Source: CAVWDU01 sp963753815
GTDB taxonomy: Bacteria > Pseudomonadota > Gammaproteobacteria > Pseudomonadales > Halieaceae
Direction: 5' to 3'
Assembly (NCBI GenBank): GCA_963753815.1
Contig: CAVWDU010000007.1
Location: 62,001-126,000 of the forward strand
DNA: 64,000 bases
Made by a program: the position numbers and the translations under genes. Each line of letters opens with the position of its first letter. Position 1 is the first letter of the stretch. The notes beneath the pieces were generated by a model. It made no database searches, was not told the origin of the DNA, and saw nothing but the letters and a program-made list of their open reading frames with translations. Shown here piece after piece: positions 8,561 through 17,674 of this stretch.

Positions 8561-10405
8561 TCAGTCGCGCCGCATGACCCCGGTGAGTGTCAGTACCACC
8601 ACGGCGGAGAGTCCCGCGCCGAACAGCCCGAACAGACTGTGCAGCCCCAGCCAGAGCCAGCGCATGGACCCCTCGGGAACGAAACGACAGAAATTGTCCT
8701 GGCCGAGGTTGATCACTGGCAGCGCGAAGTCCAGTGCGAAGTGCAGGGTGTCCAGTCCGGGACATCCCAGCGGGACTTCTTTTTCACCAAGCGCGAACGG
8801 CAGCACGTAACGAGTGGGCTCGGGGTCCCACTCATAGGGGTAAAACGGCTGGTCGAAGTTGCGGACAGCGACGGTGTACATGATGCCGCCCATCAAGACG
8901 AATATCGCAAATGAAGCCAGTGCCCGACCGGTGGAATAACCGTACTGGCTGATCACCATCAGCAGTCGCGGAAACAATCGCTGCAGCGGCGGCTCCACCC
9001 GCGCCGCCAGGCGCATGCGGATTTTTTCGACCGCAATGGAGTCCGCCTCTTGCGACAATCCTGCATTGCGCAGGGCGCGGGTAAGCTGCTCGTACGGTTG
9101 CGGCCGGAACTCTTTCGGGGTGGGGACAGGCCCGGAGAACTGGCGCTTCAGCCATGCGGTGCGCAGTGACACAAGGTCGCCTTCGTTGACATGGCGAACG
9201 CGCTCGTAGGTTGCCCCGTCCAGATCAAGAAAGCCCGGGGCGGGCCAGCCACTTTCAGTGTTGTCGATCAAGGTGCCTATTCTCGCCCCACCCAGCATAA
9301 ACCAGCCCTCGACCGGGCCGTCACCCGTCGAGGGTGAAGTGACGTCGCTGAAAACCATGGAGTTCGATACACGCATCTGCCGCAGGTTGGCCGCCACACG
9401 TCCACCGCTGCTGAGCAGTCCGCTGTAGTCCTCCCCGGGCTCCAGCGAAGCGCCGATCAGGAAGAATCCGCCGCCCACCGTAGCGCTGAGAAAATTGAGC
9501 CGCCCGTGCGCCTCGAAGCGTACCCCGTCATCGTGGCCGAGGAAAACCGATTCCACGACCAGGTCCTCGCAGTGCAGTGAGCGCCCCTCGGGATTCACCA
9601 GCCTGGCGCCGCTGCAGTCGAGGTCGCCGATGATCTCAGCCGCGCCAAGGCAGACCTCACCCTCGACCTCACAACGATGACCGTGGGCCGACAGCAGCTC
9701 CAGGTTGCCCCCAAAATTAGCAGAGCGTGCGGTCAGGGCAGGCTGGCCGTTCCCGCGTAAGCGGGCACCGTGCAATTCCGTGTTGCCATCGATGCTCGCG
9801 CCATCCAGCTTGATGCTGTTGCCGCATTCAAAGCGCGAGACCTTAGTCGCGGACATCAGCAGCCGGCCACCGATGCGGGCGTGGTTCAGGTGGACTGCAC
9901 AATCGCGCACCTCGGCCAGGTCGGAACGGTAGTCACTGACTCCCGCGAAATGTGAGCCGGAGAGTTCGAGATCGGCTCTCACGGTAAAACTGGCGCCTAT
10001 CAGCGCGGGCACGATGCAGTCGACCATGCGCAGGGTGAGCACTTCCGCGCCGCTGAGGTCCACAGGGGAATCGAACTGACAGCCGCGAAACAGCAATTTG
10101 AGGCCGGGGCCGTTCTGAGTGGAGGGCAGCGAACGCAGCGGGCCCGCGATGTGGGCGCCCAGTATACGCAGGGCGCAGTGAAGCGGCGGCATATCCTCAC
10201 GGCCTGCAATGAGCGCCTCGAGGAATGACGCGTCCAGACGCCGGGCAGTATCCGGCAAGCCGGAAAAATCCGCCACACTGCGCGCCTTGATGGCGGCCAG
10301 TACACGACGCTCGTTGTCTGTATAGGAGCCGGTGACTACCGGCGAGCCTGCTTCCAAGTGATCCGCTCCGCTCTGGGTCGCCGGGCAGTCGCATCTTGAC
10401 GCCAC
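8561..10405 (-). CDS. Repeat-rich protein with C-terminal ion-channel-like membrane pair
   Basis: The frame gives 614 residues from GTG 10405; the exact start is uncertain because no clear ribosome-binding site is visible. Residues ~70-370 form short irregular repeats with alternating Ser/Gly and hydrophobics (LDGASIDGNTELHGARLRG, LGAAEIIGDLDCSGARL), like a pentapeptide-type or bactofilin-like beta-helix. The C-terminal ~150 residues hold two hydrophobic segments (ALASFAIFVLMGGIMYTVAV and LGLHSLFGLFGAGLSAVVV) separated by a pore-loop-like region (ALDFALPVINLGQD), an Ion_trans_2-like arrangement. It sits beside the RCK gene, which suggests a possible functional link. Confidence 0.6.
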   Translation of the reverse strand: MASRCDCPATQSGADHLEAGSPVVTGSYTDNERRVLAAIKARSVADFSGLPDTARRLDASFLEALIAGREDMPPLHCALRILGAHIAGPLRSLPSTQNGPGLKLLFRGCQFDSPVDLSGAEVLTLRMVDCIVPALIGASFTVRADLELSGSHFAGVSDYRSDLAEVRDCAVHLNHARIGGRLLMSATKVSRFECGNSIKLDGASIDGNTELHGARLRGNGQPALTARSANFGGNLELLSAHGHRCEVEGEVCLGAAEIIGDLDCSGARLVNPEGRSLHCEDLVVESVFLGHDDGVRFEAHGRLNFLSATVGGGFFLIGASLEPGEDYSGLLSSGGRVAANLRQMRVSNSMVFSDVTSPSTGDGPVEGWFMLGGARIGTLIDNTESGWPAPGFLDLDGATYERVRHVNEGDLVSLRTAWLKRQFSGPVPTPKEFRPQPYEQLTRALRNAGLSQEADSIAVEKIRMRLAARVEPPLQRLFPRLLMVISQYGYSTGRALASFAIFVLMGGIMYTVAVRNFDQPFYPYEWDPEPTRYVLPFALGEKEVPLGCPGLDTLHFALDFALPVINLGQDNFCRFVPEGSMRWLWLGLHSLFGLFGAGLSAVVVLTLTGVMRRD

Positions 10406-10483
10406 CCGGCATGCCCTATTGACTCACCCGGGCACCGCGCGGTCAAGTGAGCCTCCCCGGCGCGGCCTCATCGGCATAAGTGG

Positions 10484-11182
10484 CTAGCCCATATCGAACA
10501 GCAGTACCTCGGACGCCAACCCGGCGCGTATGTTCAACTCCGCCACATCCTCCACCGCCAGGCCGTCGCCCGCCTTCATTGCTTGTCCGTTTGCCTCCAC
10601 CTCGCCGTAAACCACCTGCAGCCAGCCACGGCGCTGTGGCCTGAAGGGGTGAGAGATCGAAACACCTGCATCCAGCACGCTGGCGTAGAGATCGATGTCG
10701 CGGTGGATCAGCACCGAACCCTCGCGCCCGTCGGCCGAGCCCACCAGCCGCAGCCTGTTTTGCTTGTCGGCGACGCTGAAGGCCTTCTGCTCGTAACCGG
10801 GCTCGAGCCCGGCCTGCGACGGTACAATCCATATCTGCAGGAAATGCACACTGTCCCGGTCGGACGCGTTGAACTCGCTGTGCAGAACACCGGTGCCGGC
10901 CGTCATGCGCTGCACGTCGCCGGGGCGAATGATCGAACCGTTACCCATGCTGTCCTTGTGCCGCAGGCCGCCGTCCAGCACATACGAGATGATTTCCATG
11001 TCGCGGTGACCGTGGGTATCGAAGCCCGCGCCTGGCCGGACGCGATCCTCGTTGATCACCCGCAGGGGCCCGAATCCCATGTGATTCGGGTCGTGGTAGT
11101 GGCCGAAGGAAAAACTGTGACGGCTGTCCAACCATCCGAAATCGGCCTTGCCGCGGTCGTCACCGGCACGAAGGGTCATCAT
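10484..11182 (-). CDS. Pirin family protein (YhhW-like)
   Basis: This 232-residue bicupin-type protein shows the pirin N-terminal signature: FGHYHDPNHMGFGPLRV, then HGHRDMEI and GVLHSEFN. The expected metal ligands are all present: His57, His59, His101 and Glu103. Pirins of the YhhW group bind Fe, and some have quercetin 2,3-dioxygenase activity in vitro; the physiological role is unclear. The start ATG (11182) overlaps the stop of the upstream MFS gene by 4 bases (ATGA), so the two are translationally coupled. Confidence 0.88.
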   Translation of the reverse strand: MMTLRAGDDRGKADFGWLDSRHSFSFGHYHDPNHMGFGPLRVINEDRVRPGAGFDTHGHRDMEIISYVLDGGLRHKDSMGNGSIIRPGDVQRMTAGTGVLHSEFNASDRDSVHFLQIWIVPSQAGLEPGYEQKAFSVADKQNRLRLVGSADGREGSVLIHRDIDLYASVLDAGVSISHPFRPQRRGWLQVVYGEVEANGQAMKAGDGLAVEDVAELNIRAGLASEVLLFDMG

Positions 11183-12603
11183 GATGTCGTCTCCTCGCTG
11201 TCAGTAGTGGGTGTATGGGGTGGTCTAGTGGACATCGACAGTGGCGCGGCGGACGTCGAAGGCGGAGCGGTTGTCGTCGAAGGCGGAGCGGTTGTCGTCG
11301 AAGGCGGAGCGGTTGTCGTCGAGAGCGGATCGGTGGTTGTCGGGAGCGGTACTGTGGACGTCGAGAGCGGCGCGAGTTCGAGGTGCTCGGCAGCTCCCAG
11401 GCGCACGCCCCAGGTGAGAACCAGGGCGGTAACCGAGCCGACCGCGGCCGTGACCAGCGCCGTGGTCACGGAGCTATGCTGCGCCAGTTGCCCCCAAAGT
11501 ACCGAGCCCAGCGCCATGGAACCGAAAAATACCATGAGGAAAATAGAGAGGCCACGGGCACGCACCCAGCCGGGCAGCGCCGTCTGGGCTGACACATGCA
11601 GGCTGGTCAGCACCATGATCCACCCGACCCCGCCGAGGAAGGCTGCCGCCAGTGCGGCTGCCCGCTGCCCCGCGAGCCCCATCAGGCACATGGCCAGGGC
11701 CGTCAGCACCACACCGATGGCGGCGACACGGTGTGTATCCAGGCGCCTCCTGAGCGCCGGCAGAAACAGAGCGCCGAATACCGCGCCCGCACCGATCGCG
11801 CCCAGCAGGTAGCCATACAGGCGCGCACCCTCCCCGGGCAGTCCGCGAGCCACCAGCGGCAACAGCGCCCAGTAGGCGCTGGCGAACAGGAAAAAGGTCA
11901 GGGCGCGGACCAGCGTCGCCTTCAACGGCCCGTTGTTCGCAGCATGCCGCAGGCCCGTGGCCATCGCAGCCGGCAGGCGCTCCGGGGGTCGCACATCGCG
12001 CGATGATGGCGCCGGCTGCCACAGCAACAGCGCACCGACGATTACGGCGAAACTCGCGGCATTGAGGGCAAAGGGGGCAACCAGGCCCACCGCGGTAATC
12101 AGCAAGCCAGCGACAGCGGGCCCGATGGCGCGGCTGATATTGATACCCAGGGAGTTGAGTGCGAGCGCGGGTGGCAGGTGCTCCCTCGGTACCAGGTCCG
12201 GCACCACGGCCTGCCACGCCGGGGCGACAAAGGCAGCACCGGTACCGATCAGGAACGTAAACAGGATCAGCAGCCCCGGCGTCATCGTCTCGCGGTAGAC
12301 AAGCGCAGCCAGCAGCGTGACGACCAGGCATAACAGCACGTTGACGACAATCAGCAGCCGGCGCCTGTCGAGTCTGTCGGCAAGCGCGCCGGCCAGCAGC
12401 GCGAACAGGAAAATTGGCAGCGTGGTCGCGGCCTGAACCAGTGACACCACCGCGGGCGACGGGTCCAGCGTCGTCATCAGCCAACCGGAACCCACATCGT
12501 TCATCCAGGTGCCGGTGTTGGAAATCAGCGCCGCTAACCATAGCAGGCTGAAGGCGCCGTGACGAAAAGGCGTCCAGGGCGTCACCCTGCCCGGGGAATC
12601 CAT
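11179..12603 (-). CDS. MFS exporter (MFS_3/EntS-like) with repeat tail
   Basis: From ATG 12603 the product is 474 residues (MDSPGRVTPWTPFRHGAFSL). Twelve hydrophobic segments are visible, with the typical loop LADRLDRRRLLIV after helix 2 and the second-half equivalent RRRLDTHRVAAIG. The family is the EntS/MFS_3 group, which exports small molecules such as siderophores or drugs. The last ~70 residues are a low-complexity Thr/Ser/Pro tail (TTTAPPS repeats) not usual for the family. An upstream in-frame start would add a poorly conserved Arg/Cys-rich extension and is unlikely. The gene overlaps the pirin gene by 4 bases and follows an amidohydrolase gene on the same strand after 19 bases. Confidence 0.82.
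   Translation of the reverse strand: MDSPGRVTPWTPFRHGAFSLLWLAALISNTGTWMNDVGSGWLMTTLDPSPAVVSLVQAATTLPIFLFALLAGALADRLDRRRLLIVVNVLLCLVVTLLAALVYRETMTPGLLILFTFLIGTGAAFVAPAWQAVVPDLVPREHLPPALALNSLGINISRAIGPAVAGLLITAVGLVAPFALNAASFAVIVGALLLWQPAPSSRDVRPPERLPAAMATGLRHAANNGPLKATLVRALTFFLFASAYWALLPLVARGLPGEGARLYGYLLGAIGAGAVFGALFLPALRRRLDTHRVAAIGVVLTALAMCLMGLAGQRAAALAAAFLGGVGWIMVLTSLHVSAQTALPGWVRARGLSIFLMVFFGSMALGSVLWGQLAQHSSVTTALVTAAVGSVTALVLTWGVRLGAAEHLELAPLSTSTVPLPTTTDPLSTTTAPPSTTTAPPSTTTAPPSTSAAPLSMSTRPPHTPTTDSEETTS
11232..11370 (-). repeat. 21-bp tandem repeats coding a Thr/Pro-rich tail
   Basis: The end of the MFS gene holds direct repeats of a 21-base unit (consensus on the plus strand GTCGTCGAAGGCGGAGCGGTT). 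There are about three near-identical copies between 11253 and 11321, flanked by diverged copies on both sides. They encode repeated TTTAPPS heptads. The repeat preserves frame, so copy-number change would lengthen or shorten only the cytoplasmic or periplasmic tail. Confidence 0.8.
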
Positions 12604-12622
12604 TGTGCTCAACCGCCTGCCC

Positions 12623-14461
12623 TCATGCCGGGTAAAATCCGCCGTAGCTCGCCACGGGCGACCACTGCGGCTGCACTGGCGGCAGCGGTGCGACCAGGTC
12701 AGCAAAGTCGCCCGCGCCGAAAACAGGGCGCCCGCCGGTAAGGGTCAGTTCACTTTCGATAGCTTGCAAATCATTGTCCGAAACACTGAGATACGGTGCA
12801 TTGAGCACCGCCAGATCTGCGAATTGCCCGGGCTTGATACGGCCTTTCAGCAACTCCTCCTGACTGAACCACGCCGAGCCGACCGTATGATGGAACAGTG
12901 CCTCTTCCCGGCTCAGGCGCTGATGTGTTCCGTGCAGGACCGTCCCGCCGATACTTCGGCCCGTGGTGGCCCAGTACAGGGTGTTCCAGGGATTATAACT
13001 GGCCACCCGGGTGGCATCGGATCCGAGGCCGAGCGGTATCCCGGCTTCGAGCACGTCACGCAAAGGCGGCGCGTTGCGGGTCGCCTGTTCGCCGTAGCGC
13101 TCGCGGAAGTACTCGCCGGCGTAAGCCATGCGCGCCTGCATGGCCAGCCCGCCGCCCATGGCCCTGATGCGCGCAAGCGTCGGCCGTTGCAGCGTCTCAC
13201 CGTGGTCGAAGGCCCAGCGCACCCCGGCAAAGCCGGGCCGGCCGGCTGCGACCTCCAGAGCATGCGCCTCGTCGAACACATCGAGGATGTGGTTGGTGGA
13301 CTCGTCATAAGTGGCGTGAATCCGCAGCGGCCACCGGTTCTTCAGCAGGTGGCGGGTTACCGCCAACAGCTGCTCGTGCCAGCCCTTGCGCGTGGTGATG
13401 TCGGGCTGGGCCGCCAGGAAGTTTTCGTAGTCGCCGGCCGCCCACGCCAGGAATTCACCACCACCCTGGACCTTGTAGCCGTGCACAAGCGCCTGCGCCC
13501 GGTTGACGCCTGCCTCCCAGTCCCGCGTCCAGGCCTGGAACTCCGCAAGCTCCCTGCCCTTGTTCTGCGGGAACAGGTACTTGGCAATGCGAACCGGCAT
13601 CTCCCCGCTCGCCGCCAACTGGTCAGTACCCCCATAATCTTCGGGAAACCGGTGACCGCCTCCGCCGGCGTCGATCACACTGGTCAGACCGAACCGGTTG
13701 AGCTCGCGGTAGAAGTAGCGGGTGGACACCGCCTGCTGCGCGGCTGTCATCGGCGGCAATGCGCCAATGGTCCCGTACAACAGGTCCGGGTTGGGCCTGG
13801 CGTGGATGATGGCACCGCCGTCCGCCGTGAATTCATAGCCGGTACCGGGAGGTGTTTGCGTGGCGGCTGAGATACCCAGGGCCTGCACCGCCGCCCGGTT
13901 GATAAATCCCCGGCTGTACAGGAACAAGACATATACCGGCGTGTCGGGCGCGGCATCCGTCAACTCCGCCGGCGTCGGCATCCGCTGCTCCGTGAACTGA
14001 AATGGCGACCAGCCACCGATTACCCGCACCCACTCTCCGCGGGGCGTGCGCGCAGCCTGTTCGCGAACACGCCGCAGGCCGATCGCCAGCGAGGGCACAC
14101 CGTCCCAGCGCAGCTCGGTGGCATAAAAGCGGCCGGCCCGGGTCGGGTGCATGTGGCTGTCATTGAGGCCCGGTATCACCGTGCGACCCGCGACTGAAAT
14201 GATGCGGGTGCCGGCTCCGGCGTGGTCCAGTACCGCAGCGTTGTCACCCACAGCCTGGATCAGGCCATCGCGAATCGCGACCGCCTGCGCGCGGGGCCGG
14301 GTCGGGTCCTGGGTGATGATGTCCGCATCCCTGAGCACGAGGTCGGCGTCGCCTCCGGCGGTTACCATTCGCGCGGGCAAGAGGCCGGTCACGGCACCCG
14401 CGCCGAGAACCCCGAGCAGACGTCGGCGGTTGATTCGGGGGGTATGTCGCATCGTTGTCAT
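12623..14461 (-). CDS. Tat-exported amidohydrolase family 3 (YtcJ-like)
   Basis: The 612-residue protein begins with a twin-arginine signal (NRRRLLGVLGAGAVTGLLP), predicting a periplasmic enzyme. The mature part shows DLVLRDADIITQD, the metal-binding PGLNDSHMHPTRAG, a later RIHATYDESTNHILD (metal-ligand His) and ending PLGLGSDATRVASYNPWNTL (catalytic Asp). This is the family 3 amidohydrolase pattern, a TIM barrel acting on N-acyl or amide bonds. The substrate is not readable from sequence. Genes for a YcaC-like hydrolase and a LysR regulator lie just upstream in the same direction, so this is probably a small catabolic or detoxification group. Confidence 0.85.
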   Translation of the reverse strand: MTTMRHTPRINRRRLLGVLGAGAVTGLLPARMVTAGGDADLVLRDADIITQDPTRPRAQAVAIRDGLIQAVGDNAAVLDHAGAGTRIISVAGRTVIPGLNDSHMHPTRAGRFYATELRWDGVPSLAIGLRRVREQAARTPRGEWVRVIGGWSPFQFTEQRMPTPAELTDAAPDTPVYVLFLYSRGFINRAAVQALGISAATQTPPGTGYEFTADGGAIIHARPNPDLLYGTIGALPPMTAAQQAVSTRYFYRELNRFGLTSVIDAGGGGHRFPEDYGGTDQLAASGEMPVRIAKYLFPQNKGRELAEFQAWTRDWEAGVNRAQALVHGYKVQGGGEFLAWAAGDYENFLAAQPDITTRKGWHEQLLAVTRHLLKNRWPLRIHATYDESTNHILDVFDEAHALEVAAGRPGFAGVRWAFDHGETLQRPTLARIRAMGGGLAMQARMAYAGEYFRERYGEQATRNAPPLRDVLEAGIPLGLGSDATRVASYNPWNTLYWATTGRSIGGTVLHGTHQRLSREEALFHHTVGSAWFSQEELLKGRIKPGQFADLAVLNAPYLSVSDNDLQAIESELTLTGGRPVFGAGDFADLVAPLPPVQPQWSPVASYGGFYPA

Positions 14462-14554
14462 CGGGTATGTCCTCGGTTATCGCCAGTGTCTGCCGCCCTG
14501 TCGGCACGGCTCGGCCCACCGACCGTCAACAGGATGGTGCGGCGGGTGATCACG

Positions 14555-15247
14555 TCAGGCAACGGGCGCCGGCACGGGCGCAAGACGTTCGCCGTGGGCG
14601 GCACGCTCGGGGGCACCATGGACCATGGTATAGGCATAATCGACTCCCATACCGTAGGCGCCCGAGTGCTCGCGAACGATGTCCATAACGCCGTCATAGG
14701 TATCCCGTCGGGCCCAGTCGCGCTGCCACTCCAGCAGGACCTGCTGCCAGGTCACCGGTACCACGCCCGCCTGCACCATGCGATCCATGGCATAGTCGTG
14801 GGCTTCCCTGCTGGTACCACCGGAAGCATCGGCCACCATGTAGATCTCGTAGTCGGCATCGTGCATGGCCGAGAGCGCGAAGCTGAGGTTACAGACCTCG
14901 GTCCACAGGCCGGATACGACAATCTTGCGGCGCCCGTGCCCGGCAAGTGCGTCGCGCACCTTCTGGTCGTCCCAGGAATTCATGGAAGTGCGCTCCAGCA
15001 GTGGATGAGCGGGGAAGACGGCCAGCAACTCCGGGTAGGTATGGCCGGAGAAACTGTCCGTTTCCACCGTGGTAATTGTGGTTGGGATGTCGAACAGCCG
15101 GGCAGACCTGGCCAGCGCAACGGTGTTGTTCTTCAGCGCCTGGCGGTCGATAGACTGCACGCCGAACGCCATCTGCGGCTGGTGATCGATAAAGATCAGT
15201 TGACTGTTGTGGGGGGTGAGTACTTCCAGTTTTTCCCTTGTCATCAC
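14555..15247 (-). CDS. Isochorismatase-family (YcaC-like) hydrolase
   Basis: The 230-residue protein has the cysteine-hydrolase fold of the isochorismatase superfamily. Asp21 is in IFIDHQPQM and the nucleophile Cys119 is in GLWTEVCNLS. LERTSMNSWDD and ADASGGTSREAHDYAMDRM closely resemble YcaC, a family of unknown substrate that is often annotated as a nicotinamidase-like hydrolase. It has a C-terminal extension of about 30 residues rich in Ala and Pro. It lies 93 bases upstream of the amidohydrolase gene and 138 bases downstream of the LysR gene, all on the minus strand. Confidence 0.85.
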   Translation of the reverse strand: MMTREKLEVLTPHNSQLIFIDHQPQMAFGVQSIDRQALKNNTVALARSARLFDIPTTITTVETDSFSGHTYPELLAVFPAHPLLERTSMNSWDDQKVRDALAGHGRRKIVVSGLWTEVCNLSFALSAMHDADYEIYMVADASGGTSREAHDYAMDRMVQAGVVPVTWQQVLLEWQRDWARRDTYDGVMDIVREHSGAYGMGVDYAYTMVHGAPERAAHGERLAPVPAPVA

Positions 15248-15385
15248 GGTTCCTCCCGGATTGGCAATACAGGGTCGGGTTTCGGCGCGCGTTGTTCAGC
15301 ACCTCTCCGACCATCTTCGAGAGCAACTATAAAATCAGCGGAAAAAACGACAATCGATTTATTCTGGCAGCGGAGTTTAGCCAGG

Positions 15386-16369
15386 CTAAACCGTACTTGC
15401 AGATACGCAGTCCAGCTGGATCGACTGCTGCAGTTCCCGGGCTACCCAGTCCTGGAATGCCACCGCCATCGGCGTGTGACGAATTTCCTTGCGACAGACG
15501 ATCTGCCAGCGCAGCCCGGTCGAGAGCTCGGGGCCGAAGGGGCAGACCAGCCGGCCCTCCTCGATATCCCGGGCCGCCAGCACCTTCCGCCCCAGCACCA
15601 CGCCGGCCCCGGCAACGGCTGCATCCAGTGCCTGGTCGACGTATTCGCCGAAATCGATTCCGGGCGGGGTCGGCTCACCGGACAGGCCGGCCGCAACGAG
15701 CCAGTCATCCCAGCCAGGAGCATTGCGAAAGTGGGCGCGGGTGTCCTCCTTGAGCAGCGGCACCCGCAGTATGTCCCGGGGCTCGCGAATCGACTCCCGT
15801 TCGATCAGCGCGGGCGACGCCAGCACCATCATTGTCTCTTCCCCCAGCCAGGTGCGGGCAAGCTGGGTGTCGTCGTCGTTGCTGAGCCGTATCCCGATAT
15901 CAATCTCGCTGGCGCGGTAATCGAGCAAGGTGAAACCCGAGGTCACCCGAATGTCGGCACCGGGATGCAACGCCAGGAACTGGCCCAGCCGCGGCACCAG
16001 CCACTTGGCTGCAAACGGCGGGCCACAGGCTACGATCAGGGTGCTGTTTTCCTGCACGGGCGTTACCGCCTCCACCGACTCTCGCAGTCGCATGAAAGCG
16101 TCCGCCAGACCAGTCTGGAGTCGCCTGCCGGCCCGGGTCAGTTCCAGGCGGCGACTGCGGCGGACCGTCAGTTCGCAGCCCAGTTCGGTCTCCAGCTTCT
16201 TGACCAGTTGGCTGACCGCACCCGGCGTTACGCTGAGCTCTTCCGCCGCGGCTTTGATCGATCCATTGCGCGCAAGACTCTCAAACGCCCGCAAACCGGA
16301 CAGCGACGGCAGACGGCGATAGGGCATGGTGATCGGAAATCCCTTGACTGCAGGCGATGAACGCGTCAT
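15386..16369 (-). CDS. LysR-family regulator (GcvA-like)
   Basis: This 327-residue protein carries an N-terminal winged helix-turn-helix: LSGLRAFESLARNGSIKAAA, then LSVTPGAVSQLVKKLE. An effector-binding domain follows. PYRRLPSLSGLRAFE and the TLIVACGPPFAAKWLVPRL region resemble the GcvA/AmpR-type subgroup. It is encoded directly upstream of the YcaC-like hydrolase, amidohydrolase, MFS and pirin genes, in the same direction, so it likely controls them; LysR genes are more often divergent from their targets, so this is an inference. The 138-base gap downstream could hold the target promoter. Confidence 0.87.
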   Translation of the reverse strand: MTRSSPAVKGFPITMPYRRLPSLSGLRAFESLARNGSIKAAAEELSVTPGAVSQLVKKLETELGCELTVRRSRRLELTRAGRRLQTGLADAFMRLRESVEAVTPVQENSTLIVACGPPFAAKWLVPRLGQFLALHPGADIRVTSGFTLLDYRASEIDIGIRLSNDDDTQLARTWLGEETMMVLASPALIERESIREPRDILRVPLLKEDTRAHFRNAPGWDDWLVAAGLSGEPTPPGIDFGEYVDQALDAAVAGAGVVLGRKVLAARDIEEGRLVCPFGPELSTGLRWQIVCRKEIRHTPMAVAFQDWVARELQQSIQLDCVSASTV

Positions 16370-16677
16370 GCCGATGATACTAACCTTGCCCGCTAGCTGA
16401 AAGTACGCTGATCAAGGCGCCGCCTGAACGGTCTGCCAGCCATAGATGACGTCAGGATTTTTTACATTTTGCAAGCGCTTTTGACATAGACAAGCCTGCT
16501 GTCCAGGAAAATTCGATATATTTCAACGACTTTTTAGCGGTTGGCATCAATTATGCACCACCCACAATACATCCGGGGGCTTTTTTGGAAAAAGTTGTAC
16601 GGAGTAAAGCGGCCCCCGCGCAACCTTTGGGGCATTGGAAAACCAAGAATGTGAAGACTTGGACGACAGGAGAAGAC
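16370..16677. other. Intergenic region, possible promoter and weak LacI-type operator
   Basis: This 308-base stretch separates divergent LysR and VWA genes and is clearly more AT-rich than its neighbours. It holds a TTGACA box at 16481-16486 with no convincing -10 element at standard spacing. It also holds an imperfect palindrome at 16470-16483 (TGCAAGCGCTTTTG) that resembles a LacI-family half-site pair with three mismatches. I see no RNA gene here. Confidence 0.35.
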
Positions 16678-17441
16678 ATGATCTCACTCAAACAGCTAAA
16701 AAGGACCGCGGGTCTGGCGATCGCGATGGGCCTGTCCGGTACCGTAAACGCGCTGCCCATCCAGACTGCGCTGTCTATCGTCATCGATGGCTCCGGCAGT
16801 ATCTCGGGCAGCGAATTCGCCGTGCAACGCACCGCCTACGCCAACGTGCTGAACGACCTGGTGCCGACCGACGGCAGCGTGGTACTCAACGTCATCCAGT
16901 TTGCCAGCTCGGGCTAAGACTAGGGTCGAGCAGACGGCGATCCTTATCAAGGACGCCGCTGACAAGGCGACATTGATCGGCTCCATCAACGCCATGACCC
17001 AGATAAACGGCAGTACGGCGATCGGCAGAGGCATCGAGACTCGGCTACACCGACATGGACAACTACCTGTCAACATTTGCAGCAGGGGATTTCGCCACTG
17101 ATTTCCGCAAGTTGATCGACGTATCCACCGACGGCGGAGAAAACAAGGGCACCGACCCGGCAGGCAAGACCTCAACGGCCGTAAACAATCTCGGCTACCA
17201 GGCAGTTAACTGTCTCGGAATTGGCACCAATCTAGCCAGTTTGTGCGGCTGGAACAACGGCTTCGGTGATGATTACGGCGCCAACACGTTCGCGGAGGTG
17301 GAAACCGCACTGCGCACCAAGATTCAGGCCGAAATCTGCCCTCCGGGCGACCCGAACTGCGGCGCTGTGCCGGTACCCGCGACCGTCTGGCTGATGGGCC
17401 TCGGTCTGCTCGGGCTGCGTCGCTTCGCCAACCGGGGCTGA
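16678..17441 (+). pseudogene. VWA-domain secreted protein with PEP-CTERM-like tail (two frameshifts)
   Basis: The gene starts at ATG 16678 (GGAG a few bases upstream) with a signal peptide, then LSIVIDGSGSISGSEF, a MIDAS-type DxSxS motif of von Willebrand factor A domains, as in DUF1194 proteins. The frame is broken twice. Removing one G from GGG at 16911-16913 restores FASSAKTRVEQTAILIKD; one base near 17037-17041 must also go to restore LGYTDMDNYLSTF. The C-terminus VPVPATVWLMGLGLLGLRRF is a PEP-CTERM-like exosortase signal: short motif, hydrophobic helix, basic end. Both breaks may be sequencing errors. No exosortase gene is in the window. Confidence 0.72.
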
Positions 17442-17494
17442 ATCACGACCCGTCGCAACCGGGTCGCCGCAGGCTAAAGCCGCAGCAGACCCCG

Positions 17495-17530
17495 AAACCC
17501 CCACGGCTTATTGAACCGTGGGGGTTTTTT
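17495..17530 (+). terminator. Rho-independent terminator after the VWA gene
   Basis: A 12-bp perfect stem (17495-17506 with 17516-17527) closes a 9-base loop. The last three stem bases and the following bases make an uninterrupted run of T (17525-17530). It lies 54 bases after the VWA stop, in the right orientation to end that transcript. Confidence 0.92.
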
Positions 17531-17674
17531 AATGCCTGGCGATAGCATGTCTTAGCAGGGGGACACCAGACGACTCGTTACCGGTGCATCGTTTAGCCGC
17601 AAGGTTCAGGTGTTTACGCTTCGCTGTACTCGCGAGATAAACTGGCGGGCCATACGACAACACAGTGAACCCGG

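Noticed and set aside
14222..16360. A 712-codon open frame on the plus strand
   Set aside because: It is antisense to the amidohydrolase, YcaC-like and LysR genes, which all have clear family motifs. Long antisense frames are common in GC-rich DNA.
16470..16483. Palindrome TGCAAGCGCTTTTG as a LacI operator
   Set aside because: It has three mismatches between its halves and no related regulator nearby; kept only as a remark in the intergenic entry.
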